64,000 bases of DNA from Fagopyrum homotropicum (Eukaryota; Streptophyta; Magnoliopsida; Caryophyllales; Polygonaceae): NCBI GenBank assembly GCA_033239125.1, contig BSWB01000002.1, positions 52,487,001 through 52,551,000 on the forward strand, read 5' to 3'. The position numbers were made by a program, and so were the translations under genes. Position 1 is the stretch's first letter. The number at the start of each line of letters is the position of its first letter. The notes below the pieces were generated by a model that had not been told where the DNA came from, searched no databases, and was given only the letters and a program-made list of their open reading frames with translations. Below, piece by piece: positions 1 through 11,666 of this stretch.

Positions 1-842
1 GTAATTTGTAGTATAAATAGAGCCCTTGGCTGATTGCTAGAATGATCCATCATTTTCCCAAAAAACTCTATTTCCCTTAGTTCCTATTTGTAATGAGTTT
101 CTAAGCTTCTTTTGCTACATTGGGTTATTTTGAAGCTGCATTGCTACTTGGTTGTAAGTCTTTTAATATAAGTTTTATTCAGTCCATTTGTGTTATATTC
201 CTGGAGCTTTAACTTATGTTTGCATGTCTCTTATCACTTAGATTGATCACCTTAAGTGTCTAATGCATGCAAAGTACTAGGATTAATCGATTCCGGGTTC
301 GGGTCCTTAATCTAGTAGTAAACCTTTAGGTAAAAGCTGGTTGTAATTACTTAAAGGAAAAGGAATATAAATATAAAGAAAGATTAACGGTATTTATTCA
401 TTCTTTATATCTCTTTATCTTTTCTAAAATGCTAACTTGTGCTTTGATCTTGTAGGTTTACGGATCAATAATCTTGTTAAGTTGTGCTGATGCCGGTTGG
501 CTCAACACAACTCTAAGATCAAGATGAGACGTTGGTCAATAACTTATAAAAAGAACCAACCAAGTAGTATGCATGCTAAGATACAACCTAGTGTTGCTCT
601 TCATTCCATATCTATTATCACCATCTTTGCTTAATTTCTATTTGTTTTTGTCTTGTGTTGTTACAATCCAAACCCCCCCCCCCCCATTGGTCACAATTCG
701 GTAATTGAAACTAATCAAAACTTAACATAGACTCTCTTGGGTTTGACCCTTACTTACATTATACAATCCGGTTAGTGTAACGTTAGGTAATCTACTTTGA
801 CTAAAGCTAAAAGACAACGACCATAGGTTTTTAGCCTCGTCA
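1..842 (+). repeat. 5' LTR of Athila-type element A, 3' portion
   Basis: The LTR enters from beyond the left edge. A TATA box (TATAAATA) lies at 12-19, so most of what is visible is the transcribed R-U5 part. It ends in ...CGTCA at 842, four bases before a decayed tRNA-Asp primer site. Bases 1-53 and 825-842 recur at 21250-21320 in the 3' LTR, which proves the LTR identity. A C-run of about 14 bases sits near 671-684. No coding frame is supported here. Confidence 0.88.
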
Positions 843-846
843 AGTT

Positions 847-864
847 TAGTGCCATTACTGGGGA
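847..864 (+). promoter_or_regulatory. Primer binding site of element A (decayed tRNA-Asp type)
   Basis: Reads TAGTGCCATTACTGGGGA. It differs from the perfect tRNA-Asp complement in element B (TGGCGCCGTTGCCGGGGA, 8870-8887) at five positions. All five are C-to-T or G-to-A transitions, as expected from deamination of methylated cytosine. Its place just inside the LTR end supports the call. Confidence 0.8.
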
Positions 865-922
865 GTCTTAGTTACTGTTTTGATTTAATTTTGATAATCG
901 ATTATTGGTTTGGACCATTTTC

Positions 923-1889
923 ATGGTTCGAACTCGTGCTACTAACTCAGGTTTTGCTCCTTTTGATCCACAAATCGAAAGAACACACAATAAAAAACGT
1001 AGGCAACAACCAACCCGTGAAGAGATGGCCAACCGAACTCTTCGCCAACTCACGCAACCCGATTTGACTCAACACCCCCTTGCGGTCACCATACCGGCAA
1101 TTGGAAAAGGAGTCAATTTTGAGCTCAAATCGGGGTTGATCCACTTGCTCCCATCCTTCCATGGGTTGAGTGGAGAAGACCCAATCAAACATCTTGGAAA
1201 GTTCCACACCATGTGTATGAGTATGAAGCCGGAAAACGTCACCGAAGAACAAATCAAAATGCGGGCGTTTGGCTTCACTCACAAGATGGGGCGGACGATT
1301 GGTATTACCATCTTCCGTCCGGGAGCATCGACACATGGGAGAACCTCCACAAGGCCTTCTTGGAGAAGTACTTCCCCGTGAAGAAGGCGAACAACTTGAA
1401 GACGGCAATAAGCAACATCGAGCAAGAGGCGGACGAAACTCTTTATGAGTACTTCGAACGCTTTGCAAAATTAAGATCAAGCTGCCCTTTCCACGGATAT
1501 TTCACGCAGGAATTTGTGCTATATTTGTACAACGGATTTTTGGACAATGAAAGAAGAATAGTGGATGCCGCTTGGGGAGGTAATATTCTAAACTCAACTC
1601 CTGAAATTCTATGGAAAAAATGCATGAAATGGAGGAAGGTACGAGAAACTTTGGAAGATCTTCTACCAAGAGAGGAGTTCATGCCATCAACCCCAGCCGT
1701 CCAGAACTTTCACAAGAGATAGCTGAGCTCAAGGAAATAGTCAAACGACTTACGTTGATGGGAACCCCCCAACAACTCAAGCCTTGTGGAGTTTGTGCCA
1801 ACCCTTTCCACCCCACGGACTTGTGTCCACAAGTCCAAGACGATGCTGCTGAGGTGAATGTTGTAGGATATGGTCAACAACAGCAATAA
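923..1889 (+). pseudogene. gag: gag of element A, frameshifted
   Basis: Retrotransposon capsid and nucleocapsid region. It probably starts at the second ATG (923, MVRTRATN...). The capsid core runs in one frame to about 1285 and continues in another from about 1285 to 1722, with plant gag hallmarks such as WENLHKAFLEKYFP and a downstream YEYFERFAKL. A third frame (to 1889) carries a CX2CX4HX4C zinc knuckle, CGVC-ANPF-H-PTDL-C, at 1785-1826, the expected RNA-binding end of Gag. At least two frameshifts separate these parts, so no functional Gag can be made. It follows the LTR and primer site and precedes the protease. Confidence 0.88.
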
Positions 1890-2611
1890 CGTCAACGGAA
1901 TGATCCATATACGCAAAACTACATGCCAAATTAGCGTGATCAACAAAACTACCGGTGGAGGGATCAACAAAACCAACAACAACAACAACCCCCACCAAGG
2001 TAAGTCTCAATCCACTAAAGATATGTTGCAGGTTTTGACTAAACACTTTGCTACCCATGTCCAAACCACAGAGTCTAGCATCAAGAACCTTGAAAAACAG
2101 ATTGGACAAATGGCGGAGGCCATCACAAGGATCGAAGCTCAATCCTCGGGAAATTTGCCCTCCTAAACTGTCATAAACCCTAAGGAGAATGTTAGTGCTC
2201 TAACATTGAGGAGCGGGAGGCTAGTCCAGCCAAAGCCAACCTTGGAATCCAAAGAAAAACCCTTTGACGGTTTTGACGCCCCCACAGCCGCCCTTGTGGC
2301 TGCAACTGTGCCCCCCTCTGTACAGATGCCGCCCCTGTGGCTAGATGTCACCGCCCCTGCGGTAACAGCCTCTGAGCCGCCCCTACGCCAGCAAGCTGGC
2401 ACCCCTGCGGAAAAGTCGACAGTGGGTTTTGCTGAAGAGGATTCTTAAATCCGTCCCAGTTTTCCCCCATTATATGCTGAGAAACCTCCGGCTCCCTTTC
2501 CAAAAGTACTAAAGGAGAGAAGGGTGATTGAGGATAAGGATCTCTTTGAGACCTTTTCCAAATGTGAGGTAAACATTCCACTTTTGAAACTTGTGAAGAG
2601 TATCCCTAAAT
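1890..2611 (+). other. gag-protease linker of element A with GC-rich palindromic words
   Basis: Degenerate linker. The fragment TLRSGRLVQPKP (about 2200-2235) resembles the segment that usually precedes protease in Athila-type polyproteins. Between 2280 and 2415 is a cluster of the word CCGCCCCTGCGG and variants, including one inside a longer inverted repeat GTCACCGC-CCCT-GCGGTAAC at 2345-2364. Where translated, the words give Pro, Ala and Val-rich tracts. Several stops are present. Confidence 0.7.
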
Positions 2612-3292
2612 ATGCTCGGTTTTATTAAGGAACTTTGTACGATCAAGAGGAACCAGAAGCTGAAGAGAAAACAGAAAGTTCAAGTGAGTGAGCACGTGTC
2701 CGGTGTCTTCCAACGACGAATGCCCAAGAAATGTAGTGATCCGGGCATGGTAAGCATTCCTTGCGTCATTGGCGAAACTCGCTTTGATAAAGCGATGCTT
2801 GATTTAGGTGTGTCTATTAATGTGCTTCCTTATTCCATCTAACAATCTCTTGGCCTTGGGCCACTTCTTGAAACTCGGATTATTGTCCAACTAGCTGATA
2901 GATCTAATGTTTATCCAAAAGGAATTATTGAAGATGTGCTATTAATGGTTGATAATCTGATTTTTCCTGCTGATTTTTTCGTGTTGGATATGGAACATGA
3001 TTCACATGCTGCACCTATTTTGTTAGGAAGAACTTTTCTAAAAACCGCTAGAACTAAGATCAATAATGTTAGCGGTAAACTGACTATGAAATTTGATGGA
3101 GAGGTGGTTGAGTTTAATATCTATGATGCTATGAAACACCCCATTGATGATCATTCTCTTTGTGTTATTGATGTGATTAACCCTATTATTCAAGATGTTT
3201 TTGACATGTCCGGCATTGATGAATTGAAAAGTATAATTAAAAATGATGTTGAGATTCATAAATCGGATTATGCATTAACATCTAACATGTAG
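2612..3292 (+). pseudogene. Aspartic protease region of element A
   Basis: Retropepsin-like protease of the gag-pol polyprotein. MLDLGVSINVLP carries the active-site triplet DLG at 2801-2809. Downstream are a flap-like segment and the ILLGRTFLKTART motif (about 3025-3055), both typical of plant Ty3/gypsy proteases. An in-frame TAA at 2840-2842 interrupts it, and the following segment continues to a TAG at 3290-3292. The corresponding domain in element B is at about 10900-11250. The break makes it nonfunctional as it stands. Confidence 0.85.
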
Positions 3293-4905
3293 GAAGTTCT
3301 AGCTCAATTGGATGGGCACAAAAGGCTCCCTATCTCATCTTTGGCCATTGGGCCTACATTGCTAACTCCAAGCGAAAAGCTTGTTCCTTCTATAGTGCAG
3401 GCTCCGGTGATAGAATTGAAAGATCTTCCCTAACATCTCAAGTACGCTTTTCTAGGGGAGAACGACACTTTTCCGGTGATCGTTTCTAGCAAGTTGTCCC
3501 CTATTCAAGAAGAGAAGTTGGTGAAGATCCTAAAGGAGCACAAGACAGCTCTTGGTTGCACCATTGCGGACATTAAGGGGATTAGTCCCTCTACATGTAT
3601 GCATAGGATCCTCCTTTAGGAAGAAGCAAAACCATCAAGGCAACCACAAAGAAGATTAAATCCGCCCATGATGGATGTGGTCAAAAAGGTCGTATTGAAG
3701 CTCCTCCAAACGGATATGATTTTCCCAATTTTGGATAGCAAATGGGTTTGTCCAACCCAAGTTGTTCCGAAAAAGGGAGGAATCACCATGGTGGAAAATC
3801 AATATGGTGAGGTGGTCCCAAGCAAAACTCAAACCGGATGGAGAGTTTGCATCGACTACCGCAAACTAAACACGGTAACCTGGAAAGACCATTTCCCTTT
3901 GCCTTTTATTGACCAAATGCTCGAACGTCTTGCAGGTCACACATATTATTGTTTCTTGGACGGATACTTGGGATACTTCCAAATAGCCATCGCTCCGGAG
4001 GATCAAGAGAAGACGACCTTCACTTGTCCCTTTGGCACTTTTGCGTACCGCAGAATGCCATTTGGACTTTGCAATGCCCCCAACACCTTCCAACGGTGCA
4101 TGATAAGTATTTTTCGGAGTATATTGAAAACTTTATTGAAGTGTTTATGGACGATTTTACCGTCCATGGAGATAGTTTTGATGCATGTTTAGGACATTTA
4201 AAACTTGTTCTTCAAAAATGCGTAGAAACCATTTTATTTCTCAATTCTGTAAAATGTCATTTCATGGTTAAACAAGGAATTGTGTTAGGGCATGTTATCT
4301 CATCAAAGGGAATAGAAGTAGATAAGACTAAAATTGACGTAATTCAAAGTTTTCCGACCCTACTAATGTGCACAAAATTCGATCTTTCTTAGGTCATGCA
4401 GGTTTTTACCGGCGCTTTATCAAGGACTTCTCCAAGATTTCAGCACCATTGTGTGAGCTCTTGACGAAAGACGTGACTTTCATAATTGATGAAGATTGCA
4501 AGAAGGCGTTTGACACCCTGAAGGCTTGTCTCACAAGTGCACCCATCATCTGCTCTCCCAATTGGGAGAAGCCCTTTGAGATCATGTGCGACGCCAGCGA
4601 CTATACTGTAGGAGCCGTCCTAGGAAAAAAGGACGGAAGATCATCACATGTAATCCACTACACATCAATGCCGTTGAACGGTGCTCAAAGGAACTACTCC
4701 ACCACCGAGAAAGAGATGTTAGCGGTGGTGTCTACATTGGAGAAATTCCGGCAATACCTCCTTGGTGTAAAAGTAATATTGTTTACTGACCATGCAACAC
4801 TCTGTTACCTCATGACCAAGAAGGAAGCTAAGCCAAGGTTGATCCGCTGGGTGCTCCTTCTAAATGAGTTCTACTTATAGATTCGAGACAAGAAGGGAGC
4901 TGAGA
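3293..4905 (+). pseudogene. pol: Reverse transcriptase and RNase H of element A, broken
   Basis: Contains LKYAFLGENDTFPVIV, the RT entry segment WVCPTQVVPKKGG, WRVCIDYRKLN, the DGYLGYFQI motif, FTCPFGTFAYRRMPFGLCNAP and the catalytic FMDDF at 4144-4158. RNase H follows, with Asp in FEIMCDASD, Glu in TTEKEMLAV and Asp in LFTDHATL. Stops are visible at about 3430 (TAA), 3617 (TAG) and 4878 (TAG). Frame changes occur near 4110 and 4365. Order and motifs match element B closely, which fixes the family. It is clearly decayed. Confidence 0.93.
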
Positions 4906-6425
4906 ACCTTGTGGCGGATCACCTAAGTAGGATTGTGAAGGAGGAAGAAGATACAGCAGGAGGGAAGGCCATCCTAGGAAGTTTCCTAGACGACACCTTT
5001 TACACAACTCTCTGTTGTGTAACCACCCTTGCGGATCCAGAGCCCCGCACCTGCGCACATCCGCCCCTGCGGCTTAAGTCCGGTGCTTCTGCGCCTCCCT
5101 TGTCTGTGCCCCTGCGTGTCACTCTAGACGCCCCTACAGATTATATGAAAGAGGTATTGTATAGGTTGCATTCTTTTAAACCTTGGTTTCTTGACATTGT
5201 TAAATTTCTTGTTAGAGGTGAGTACCCTCCAGAATTCACCAAAGCACAAAGAGAGAAGGTGAAATCCGAGGCAAGGCACTATGTTTGGGATGATCCATAC
5301 CTTTGGAAGCATTGTAGTGACCAAGTAATACGTCGTTGCATCCCGGATAATGAGGTACAATTTGTTCTCTCCTTCTGTCATTCGGAAGCATGTGGGGGAC
5401 ATTTTGGTGCAAATAAAACTGCTAGAAAAGTCTTGGATGCGGGGTTTTTTTGTCCACACATCTTTCGAGATGCTTTTGCGCTTTGTAAGATGTGTGATAG
5501 GTGTCAAAGAGTAGGTAATGTCTCTAGGAGGAATGAAATCCCTCAATCATCACTTATATTTTGTGAAATTTTTTACGTTTGGGGGATAGATTTCATGGGT
5601 CCTTTTCCTACCTCTTTTGGGAATACCTATATATTATTTGTGGTAGACTATGTTTCCAAGTGGGTGGAAGCAAAGGCCACCAAAACTAATGCTTCTAAAG
5701 TTGTGGCAGCTTTTCTTAAGGACAATATATTTGCAAAGTTTGGCATCCCTAAATCTTTGATAAGTGATAGGGGGACTCACTTTTGTAATAAGACAATCAC
5801 CGTTCTCCTTAAAAAGTACCATGCATATCAACGAGTGTCCACGGCATACCACCTACAAACAAATGGGCAAGCTAAAGTATCAAATCGGGAGATCAAGACA
5901 ATCCTTGAAAAGACGGTTTCCCCCGGAAGGAAGGATTGGAGGTTAAGGCTCAATGACGCTTTGTGGGCATACCGCACGGCGTACAAGACTCCCATTGGAA
6001 TGTCCTCATTCCGACTTGTGTTCGGAAAGGCTTGTCACCTGCCGGTGGAGCTAGAACACAAAGCTTGGTGGGCGGTGAAGAAATAGAATATGAATGTGAA
6101 TGAAGTAGGAGAATTACGGAAGCTTCAACTACAAGAGCTTGAGGAATTAAGGCTCGATGCATATGATCATGCCACAACATACAAGGAAAAGACAAAGGCG
6201 TGGCATGACCAGAACATCCTCCGGAAGGACTTCCAAGCAGGTCACAAAGTCCTTTTATTTCAATCATGTTTGAAACTTTTTGCTGGAAAGCTACGCTCAA
6301 GGTGGACAGGTCCATATGTGATAGCCGATTCCATCAACATGGTGTTGTGGATCTTTACGATCCACAAACACACAAGATATTCAAAGTCAATGGATAAAGG
6401 CTCAAGTCATACCATGAGGGAGTGA
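4906..6425 (+). pseudogene. Integrase of element A; catalytic Glu replaced by Lys
   Basis: Begins after the RNase H tail (NLVADHLSRI). A GC-rich linker at 5030-5145 carries several palindromic words, followed by an HHCC zinc-binding domain (about 5377-5508, ending CKMCDRCQRVG). The catalytic core shows Asp in WGIDFMGPF and Asp in LISDRGTHF. The third acidic residue, in the NGQA-x-VSNREIK motif, is AAA (Lys) at 5874-5876 where element B has GAG (Glu). A TAG at 6084-6086 splits the C-terminal part, which holds the GPY motif RSRWTGPYVI (about 6298-6327). Even without the stop, strand transfer would be expected to fail. Confidence 0.92.
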
Positions 6426-7026
6426 AGAATGATCCAATCGACGAGATGGTATTAGAGGAGGCCCAAGCAGAGGAGTAAGGTCCTTACGTCAAGCCAACGA
6501 CGTAAAACAAAGGCGTTGCTCAAGAGGAAACCCGAGAGAATAAGAAGAGGATGCTTTTTCAAGAAAACTGCCCCTGCGGCCTTATGTCACCGCCCCTACG
6601 GTGACACTGCATTCCCAGCCCGCCCCCGGCCCTGGGCCTGCGCCAGCTCAAGAATATCATCGCCCCCGCGGTGACAACCCCCGCCCCTGCGGCTCTTTCC
6701 CTTGACAGATGCCCCAGTTCCGCCCCCGGCGCTGGGCCTGCGTCTCCTCTCCCCTTGTCACCGTCCCCGTGGTGACAACCCCCCACCCCTACGGATTTAC
6801 CCAGAAAAGAAAAAAAATCGAATCTAGCAAAAACCCACTACGCCTACCCCATCCACCTCTCTCTCTTCCTTACCTACCACTCTCGCTCTCGATCGACCAT
6901 TCTCTCATACAACAGCCCCCAAATGCCCTCTACGCTCCCCAATCTCCCTAACTCATGCCTCCACCACGCCCTTGTGCCACCACTACAACGCCCCAGCGAC
7001 GCCATCCCCACGCCCCTGCGCCACAA
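6426..7026 (+). other. Post-pol spacer of element A with GC-rich word clusters
   Basis: Noncoding as far as I can see. From 6570 to 6800 it holds a dense cluster of CCGCCCCTGCGG-type words, several inside longer inverted repeats whose flanks are GTCAC and GTGAC. Another cluster lies near 6965-7020 (CGCCCTTGTGCC, CGCCCCTGCGCC). The next 5 bases are the target-site duplication of element B. The spacer resumes at 18204. Confidence 0.75.
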
Positions 7027-7031
7027 CACCC
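7027..7031. other. Target-site duplication (left) of element B
   Basis: CACCC immediately left of the TGATAACACG LTR start. The same five bases follow the 3' LTR at 18199-18203. A 5-bp duplication is normal for Ty3/gypsy integration. Confidence 0.95.
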
Positions 7032-8863
7032 TGATAACACGATTTATGACTTAGGATTAGGCACTCATTTAGATAGTTTTTCCGCTCATGAATGCATGGT
7101 TTAGACTAGTTCGTGACGGTTTGCACTCAATTCATGTATTTTGTCGAGATAGACGTCTACACGGACTTTTGCATGCTTTGTAGGTATTTTGGGAGATTTA
7201 GGATCTTATTTGATACATTTGAGGATCATTCCTCGAGATGACACACCTTCGGACTCATTGGGAAGCAAGCTAGGAGCTAAGGGGGACACTTGGGACCTTG
7301 TTGGTGCATGTCATGCACCAAATTGTGACTTAATGATCCAAAGCAAGCTGAGGCGCCAAAACCACGGCCACTGGGACTTCCACGCGCGTGGAAATGGGCC
7401 GTGGTTTTGGCCAGACAGCTGTGGCAGCTGTCCCACGATCTTCATGGCCGACTCTTGCAAATTTGGAGGATAAAAGGTGGTCCTGCAAGGCTGTTATGGA
7501 CATACCCCATCACTCCCATTCTCTCTCAACTCTCAACAACACATATTCTCTCATTGGAAGATTGGATTGGAGCTACTCTTGGAGGAGAAGAAAAGGGTCC
7601 ATTGAAGAAGAAGAGAAGAACACACCATTGTTAGTCTATTTCATAGTTTTGAGTGAGTTTTGTGAAGACGTTTTGCAAAGGTTTTGTAAGAATCGATTGA
7701 ACCTTCTTTTGAAGGGTTGTAAGTCTTTCTTAAACTCATATTCAGCTTGGATTTCTTATTCCACTTGTTTCATCTTCCTTTCATTTCATCTTCTTGATAT
7801 GGATTCCATGATTTCATGCTTGATGATCTCGATTGTGATGATGCATGTTGTTGGCTAAGTAGACGTGATTCTAGGGTAAGGAAAAGATGGTTACGGCTTG
7901 GACTATGATGGAATGGACTTAGATGTACCTTTGGATGAATTGTTTGCTCGAACCTAGCCTCTGTTGTAAATCATGGCCTGTTCTAGTACATTCCACGGCC
8001 GTGGTTCTTGATGAACTACCCGTGATTTTGACTAACTTGCTTGTTTGATGAATCTAAGTGCTAGGATGTTAAATTGTTGAAATCCTAGTGTTTGTTGAGC
8101 TAAATCTATCCTAGGGTGACCTAGTGTTAGCAACTAAGTGTTAGAAGAGACCTACCCGGTGATTCTTGCTCTTAGATACCGAAGATGACGAACTCTAGGT
8201 AGTAGTGAGCCTCACAAGCCGCTATTGGACTGAGTGTGCTAGGATAGGTGTTTAGGACTTGCCTTCCCGAGACTTACCCGGTAAGGAGAGGTTAGATCCC
8301 TAGATAACCATCCGGTTTGTGTAGATATCCCTACCTTAGGCTCCTAGAGACTTACCCGGTAATAGGATCTTAGGAACGGGACTAGTGGATCATGAGACCT
8401 ACCCGGTAGTTGACCCCACTTGAGAAACATTCACTCCCAACAAACTATAGTTAATCCAAGGAATGATTAGATAGCTTGAGTCCTATGCCATAACCGGAAT
8501 TTCCAACCCCTAGAATCCGCTTTTCTCTCTTTGATTACATATTTCGTATTTGCTTGTTTACTTGTGGTGTTAGCTTAGTGATTGTTGATTTCGCATGATT
8601 TGTGATCTTTGATTGATCACCAAAAAAAAACCAAACCAAAAACATTGAGATTTTCATTTCTTTATTCCTTTATATTTTCTAACCTAGATCTTCACTATCC
8701 TTAGTCACTAATCGATTCAATCTCACCTCAGTCTTTGTGTTCGACCTCGGAATACTATCCCTACTACAAAACATCCCGTACACTATGGCTTCGCTAGGAG
8801 TTAGGAGAAATATAACGAGTATAAATTTAAGACTTTTGCGTGCATCACTTCCTAGACGTAACA
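7032..8863 (+). repeat. 5' LTR of element B (1832 bp)
   Basis: Starts TGATAACACG and ends GACGTAACA, the usual TG...CA form. A TATA-like GATAAAAG lies at 7469-7476. Just upstream are the palindromic words CCACGCGCGTGG (7380-7391) and ACCACGGCCACTGG; CCACGGCCGTGG recurs at 7993-8004 in the transcribed part. Repeated ACCCGGTAA/GACTTACCCGGT phrases occur between 8150 and 8420. It is almost identical to 16368-18198. Confidence 0.96.
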
Positions 8864-8869
8864 AGTTTT

Positions 8870-8887
8870 TGGCGCCGTTGCCGGGGA
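8870..8887 (+). promoter_or_regulatory. Primer binding site of element B, tRNA-Asp
   Basis: TGGCGCCGTTGCCGGGGA lies 6 bases inside the LTR. It is the exact complement of the 3' end (CCA included) of tRNA-Asp(GTC), as encoded at 41523-41594 in this window. It sets the start of minus-strand DNA synthesis. Confidence 0.97.
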
Positions 8888-9003
8888 CTAGGTTAAGATT
8901 GAGTCGTAGTTTGTGATTGTTTATAGTGTAGGTCTTTCTTGTTGCTTTTGATCTCGTTTGGTTTGTGTCTTTGCTCTTCAGGACATCTCTCACTCTTTAG
9001 GTG

Positions 9004-10317
9004 TATGCGAAGATCTCGTGGCAAGGATTTAGCTCCATTCGATCCCGAACCGGAGAAAACCCTTAGATCTGGATCCAAGAGCATTAGAAACGGAAAAGAG
9101 ATGGCCGGAAGAGATCTCCAAGCTGAGTTGGATGAGGAATTAGAGCAAATTAGGTGAAGAGATGAGCTCTTGGAGAATGAAAGGAGACTTGCCAATGAGA
9201 GGCAAGAAGCAACTAGGAGGGAGATTGAAGAGATTAGGCAAGCTCTTGTGCAAAGAGAGCTTAATCGTCAACAACCTCCACCCCACCACAACCGCAGCCG
9301 GCGGCGGTTAATATTCGGGTTGTGCCCATTGCTATTGAAGAGCCACAAACGTTAGGGCAACGTATGGATCCGGCACAAAGAGCACATCGTCCGGGTGTGA
9401 ACTTAGGAGATCCCGCAGCCCATGATTACGAACTCCGCCCTCAAGTTCTACAAATGATCCGGCATAATCAATTTGGAGGGATGGAAGGAGAGTCTCCTCA
9501 TCAACACTTGATGAACTATGAGATCTTGATGGAGACTCTAAGACCGCCTAGATTGGAGAGCAACAACCATAAGCTTAGGGCTTTTTCCTTCTCACTTAAG
9601 GATAAAGCCTTGGCTTGGTATCAATCTATTCCACAAGGGCGAGTGAGTACTTGGGAGGAGATGACAACCGAGTTTTTGACTAAGTTCTTCCCACCTTCCA
9701 AGACTACCGAGTTAAGAGGGAAGATCAATGCCTTCGTGATGAAGGATAGAGAGAGTTTATTCAAGTCTTGGGAGAGGTTCAAAGACCTTCTCCTAGATTG
9801 TCCACACCATGGTATACCGAAAATTGAGCTGTTGGAGATCTACTTCAAAGGACTTGATGAAGATAGCCAATTCAAGCTTCAATCTCTTTCCGGTAGGACT
9901 TTCATGGAAAAGAATGTGGATGAAGCTTGGGAGTTTGTAGAGAAACAAGCTTTGGTGATTGAGAAGTACTCTCATAGAAAGAGTGATGGGAGGAAAGCGG
10001 GAGCATATGAGGTGAGTGAAGTCACCATGAGTAACTTCAAGCTTGATGCAATCAACAATGAGCTGAAATCTTTGAGGGAGTTGTGTGCTACAACTTTGAA
10101 GAATCAAGCAACCCCTCAAGTGCAAGTGCAAGCAAATTTGTCTTCTAAGGAGGAGGATGTGAACTACATGGGAAGGGGAAATTACAACAACTATCAAGGC
10201 CCAAGAAACTTCAACAACAACCGGCAATTCAACAATTACCGGCCTAACCACAACCATCCCGGGTTTTCATATTCTAACCCGGATTCACTCAACCTCCAAA
10301 GGATAGAACCGAGATGA
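9004..10317 (+). pseudogene. gag: gag of element B, lightly damaged
   Basis: Capsid and nucleocapsid precursor. The start at 9004 (MRRSRGKDLAPFDPE) resembles the start of gag in A (TRATNSGFAPFDPQ). An in-frame TGA at 9155-9157 and a frame change near 9310-9330 separate a charged, coiled-coil-like N-terminal part (ENERRLANERQEATRR...) from the capsid core. The core runs uninterrupted from 9322 to 10314, with WYQSIPQGRVSTWEEM, FLTKFFPP and SLFKSWERFKDLL. The tail is Asn-rich (GNYNNYQGPRNFNNN). I see no zinc knuckle, unlike A. The open frame ends in TGA at 10315-10317, overlapping the next open segment in another frame. Confidence 0.88.
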
Positions 10318-11660
10318 TGTTTGAGCAATTGCTTGGAAGGTTGAGTGGTCTTGAGAGCACGGTGACTTCCATTTCTAAGGCCCAAAAGGTGTTGGAAGCA
10401 CAAGTGTTCCAAAAGGCGGGTGAAGCTCATAGAGATCCGGGAAAGCTTCCCGGAAGAACCAAAGATAACCCGAGAGGCCAAGTGTTCGCCATCACAACAA
10501 GAAGCGGGTTGAGCATGAAGGATCCCTTACCTAAGGGAAGTGACAAAGGGAAGCAAGTAGTGGTAGAGGAAGAGCCATTACAAGAAGATGGAGGCAAGAG
10601 CAAGGATGATGAGCCAACATATGTGGCACCACCTCTATACAAGCCACCACTACCGTTCCTACAATCACGAGCAAGGGCTCGCTTGGACAAACACTTTGGT
10701 AAATTCCTTGAACTTATGTCTAAATTGCATATTAACATTCCGTTCATGGATGCTATCTTAGGTATGCCGGCATATGGCAAGTTCTTGAAGAAGATACTCT
10801 CCAACAAAAGGAAGTTGGAGGAGTATGGAGAAGTGAGGATGACGAAGAGATCCTCGGAGTTGATTCAAACCATGCGGGAGGAGATGCCTCCTAAGCTAAG
10901 AGATCCGGGATCTTTTTGTGTGCCAATTGGAGTGGGAGAAGTAAAGTATGAAGCCCTATGTGATCTTGGGGTAAGTGTAAGCATCATACCGCTTGCACTT
11001 TGCAACAAGGTTGGGCTAGGAGAGCCAAAACCGGTCAAGATGACCCTTTACATGGCGGACCGTTCAATCACTCACCCGGTTGGAATATTGGAAGACATAC
11101 CGGTGCAACTAGGGAAGTTCTATGTGCCCATAGACTTCGTTGTTTTGGACATCCCGGCGAACTATCCGATTCCCATCATCTTAGGGAGACCTTTCCTAGC
11201 CACTTCCGGATGTTTGGTGGATTGCAAAAATGGAATTCTCTCCTTCAACATTGGAGAAGAGAATATCAAGTTCAAATCATCCACAATGATGAAAGGGCCA
11301 GCCCTTGGTGAAGATGTGTTCAACATTGTCGAGCAAGAGGAGTCTAGAGAAGTTGTGAGCTCGATCTTGATCAAGGACCCCTTGGAGAAGGTTCTTAGCT
11401 TAAGTTTGATGGAGGAAGGAGTTGAGGAGGCCTGCAATAAAGAAATCAAGGCTTTGGAAGCATTAGAAAAGGAGACAAGAGCTGAGTTTGAGGTCCACGA
11501 AAGTGTGCTGAAAAGCTGTAAGAACCACGGATTGGGGGGAAGAACCATGCCCGTGGTTTTACCCGTGGAACCTACTGGAGTGCTCCGAAGTGCTAGCTTT
11601 GCAAGTTCCACGGCCGTGGTTGTGCCAGAGCCCGTAATTTTGCCCGTGGTTTCCCCATAA
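10314..11660 (+). pseudogene. Gag tail and protease segment of element B (448 codons open)
   Basis: An open segment with a coiled-coil-like start (GRLSGLESTVTSISKAQKVL), the AITTRSGL motif, the pre-protease PPLPFLQSRARA, and a protease with DLG at 10962-10970 inside CDLGVSVSIIP and the ILGRPFLAT motif. It ends in TAA at 11658-11660, in frame with the RT segment starting at 11667, so the stop is a single lesion. The last 45 codons cover a cluster of CCACGGCCGTGG-type words (11523-11655, perfect copy 11608-11619) that yield a Val and Pro-rich linker. Confidence 0.88.
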
Positions 11661-11666
11661 ACTACA

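Noticed and set aside
9793..10257. 154-codon minus-strand frame, and similar antisense frames in elements A and B
   Set aside because: Shadow of the gag and pol coding strand, with no independent support.
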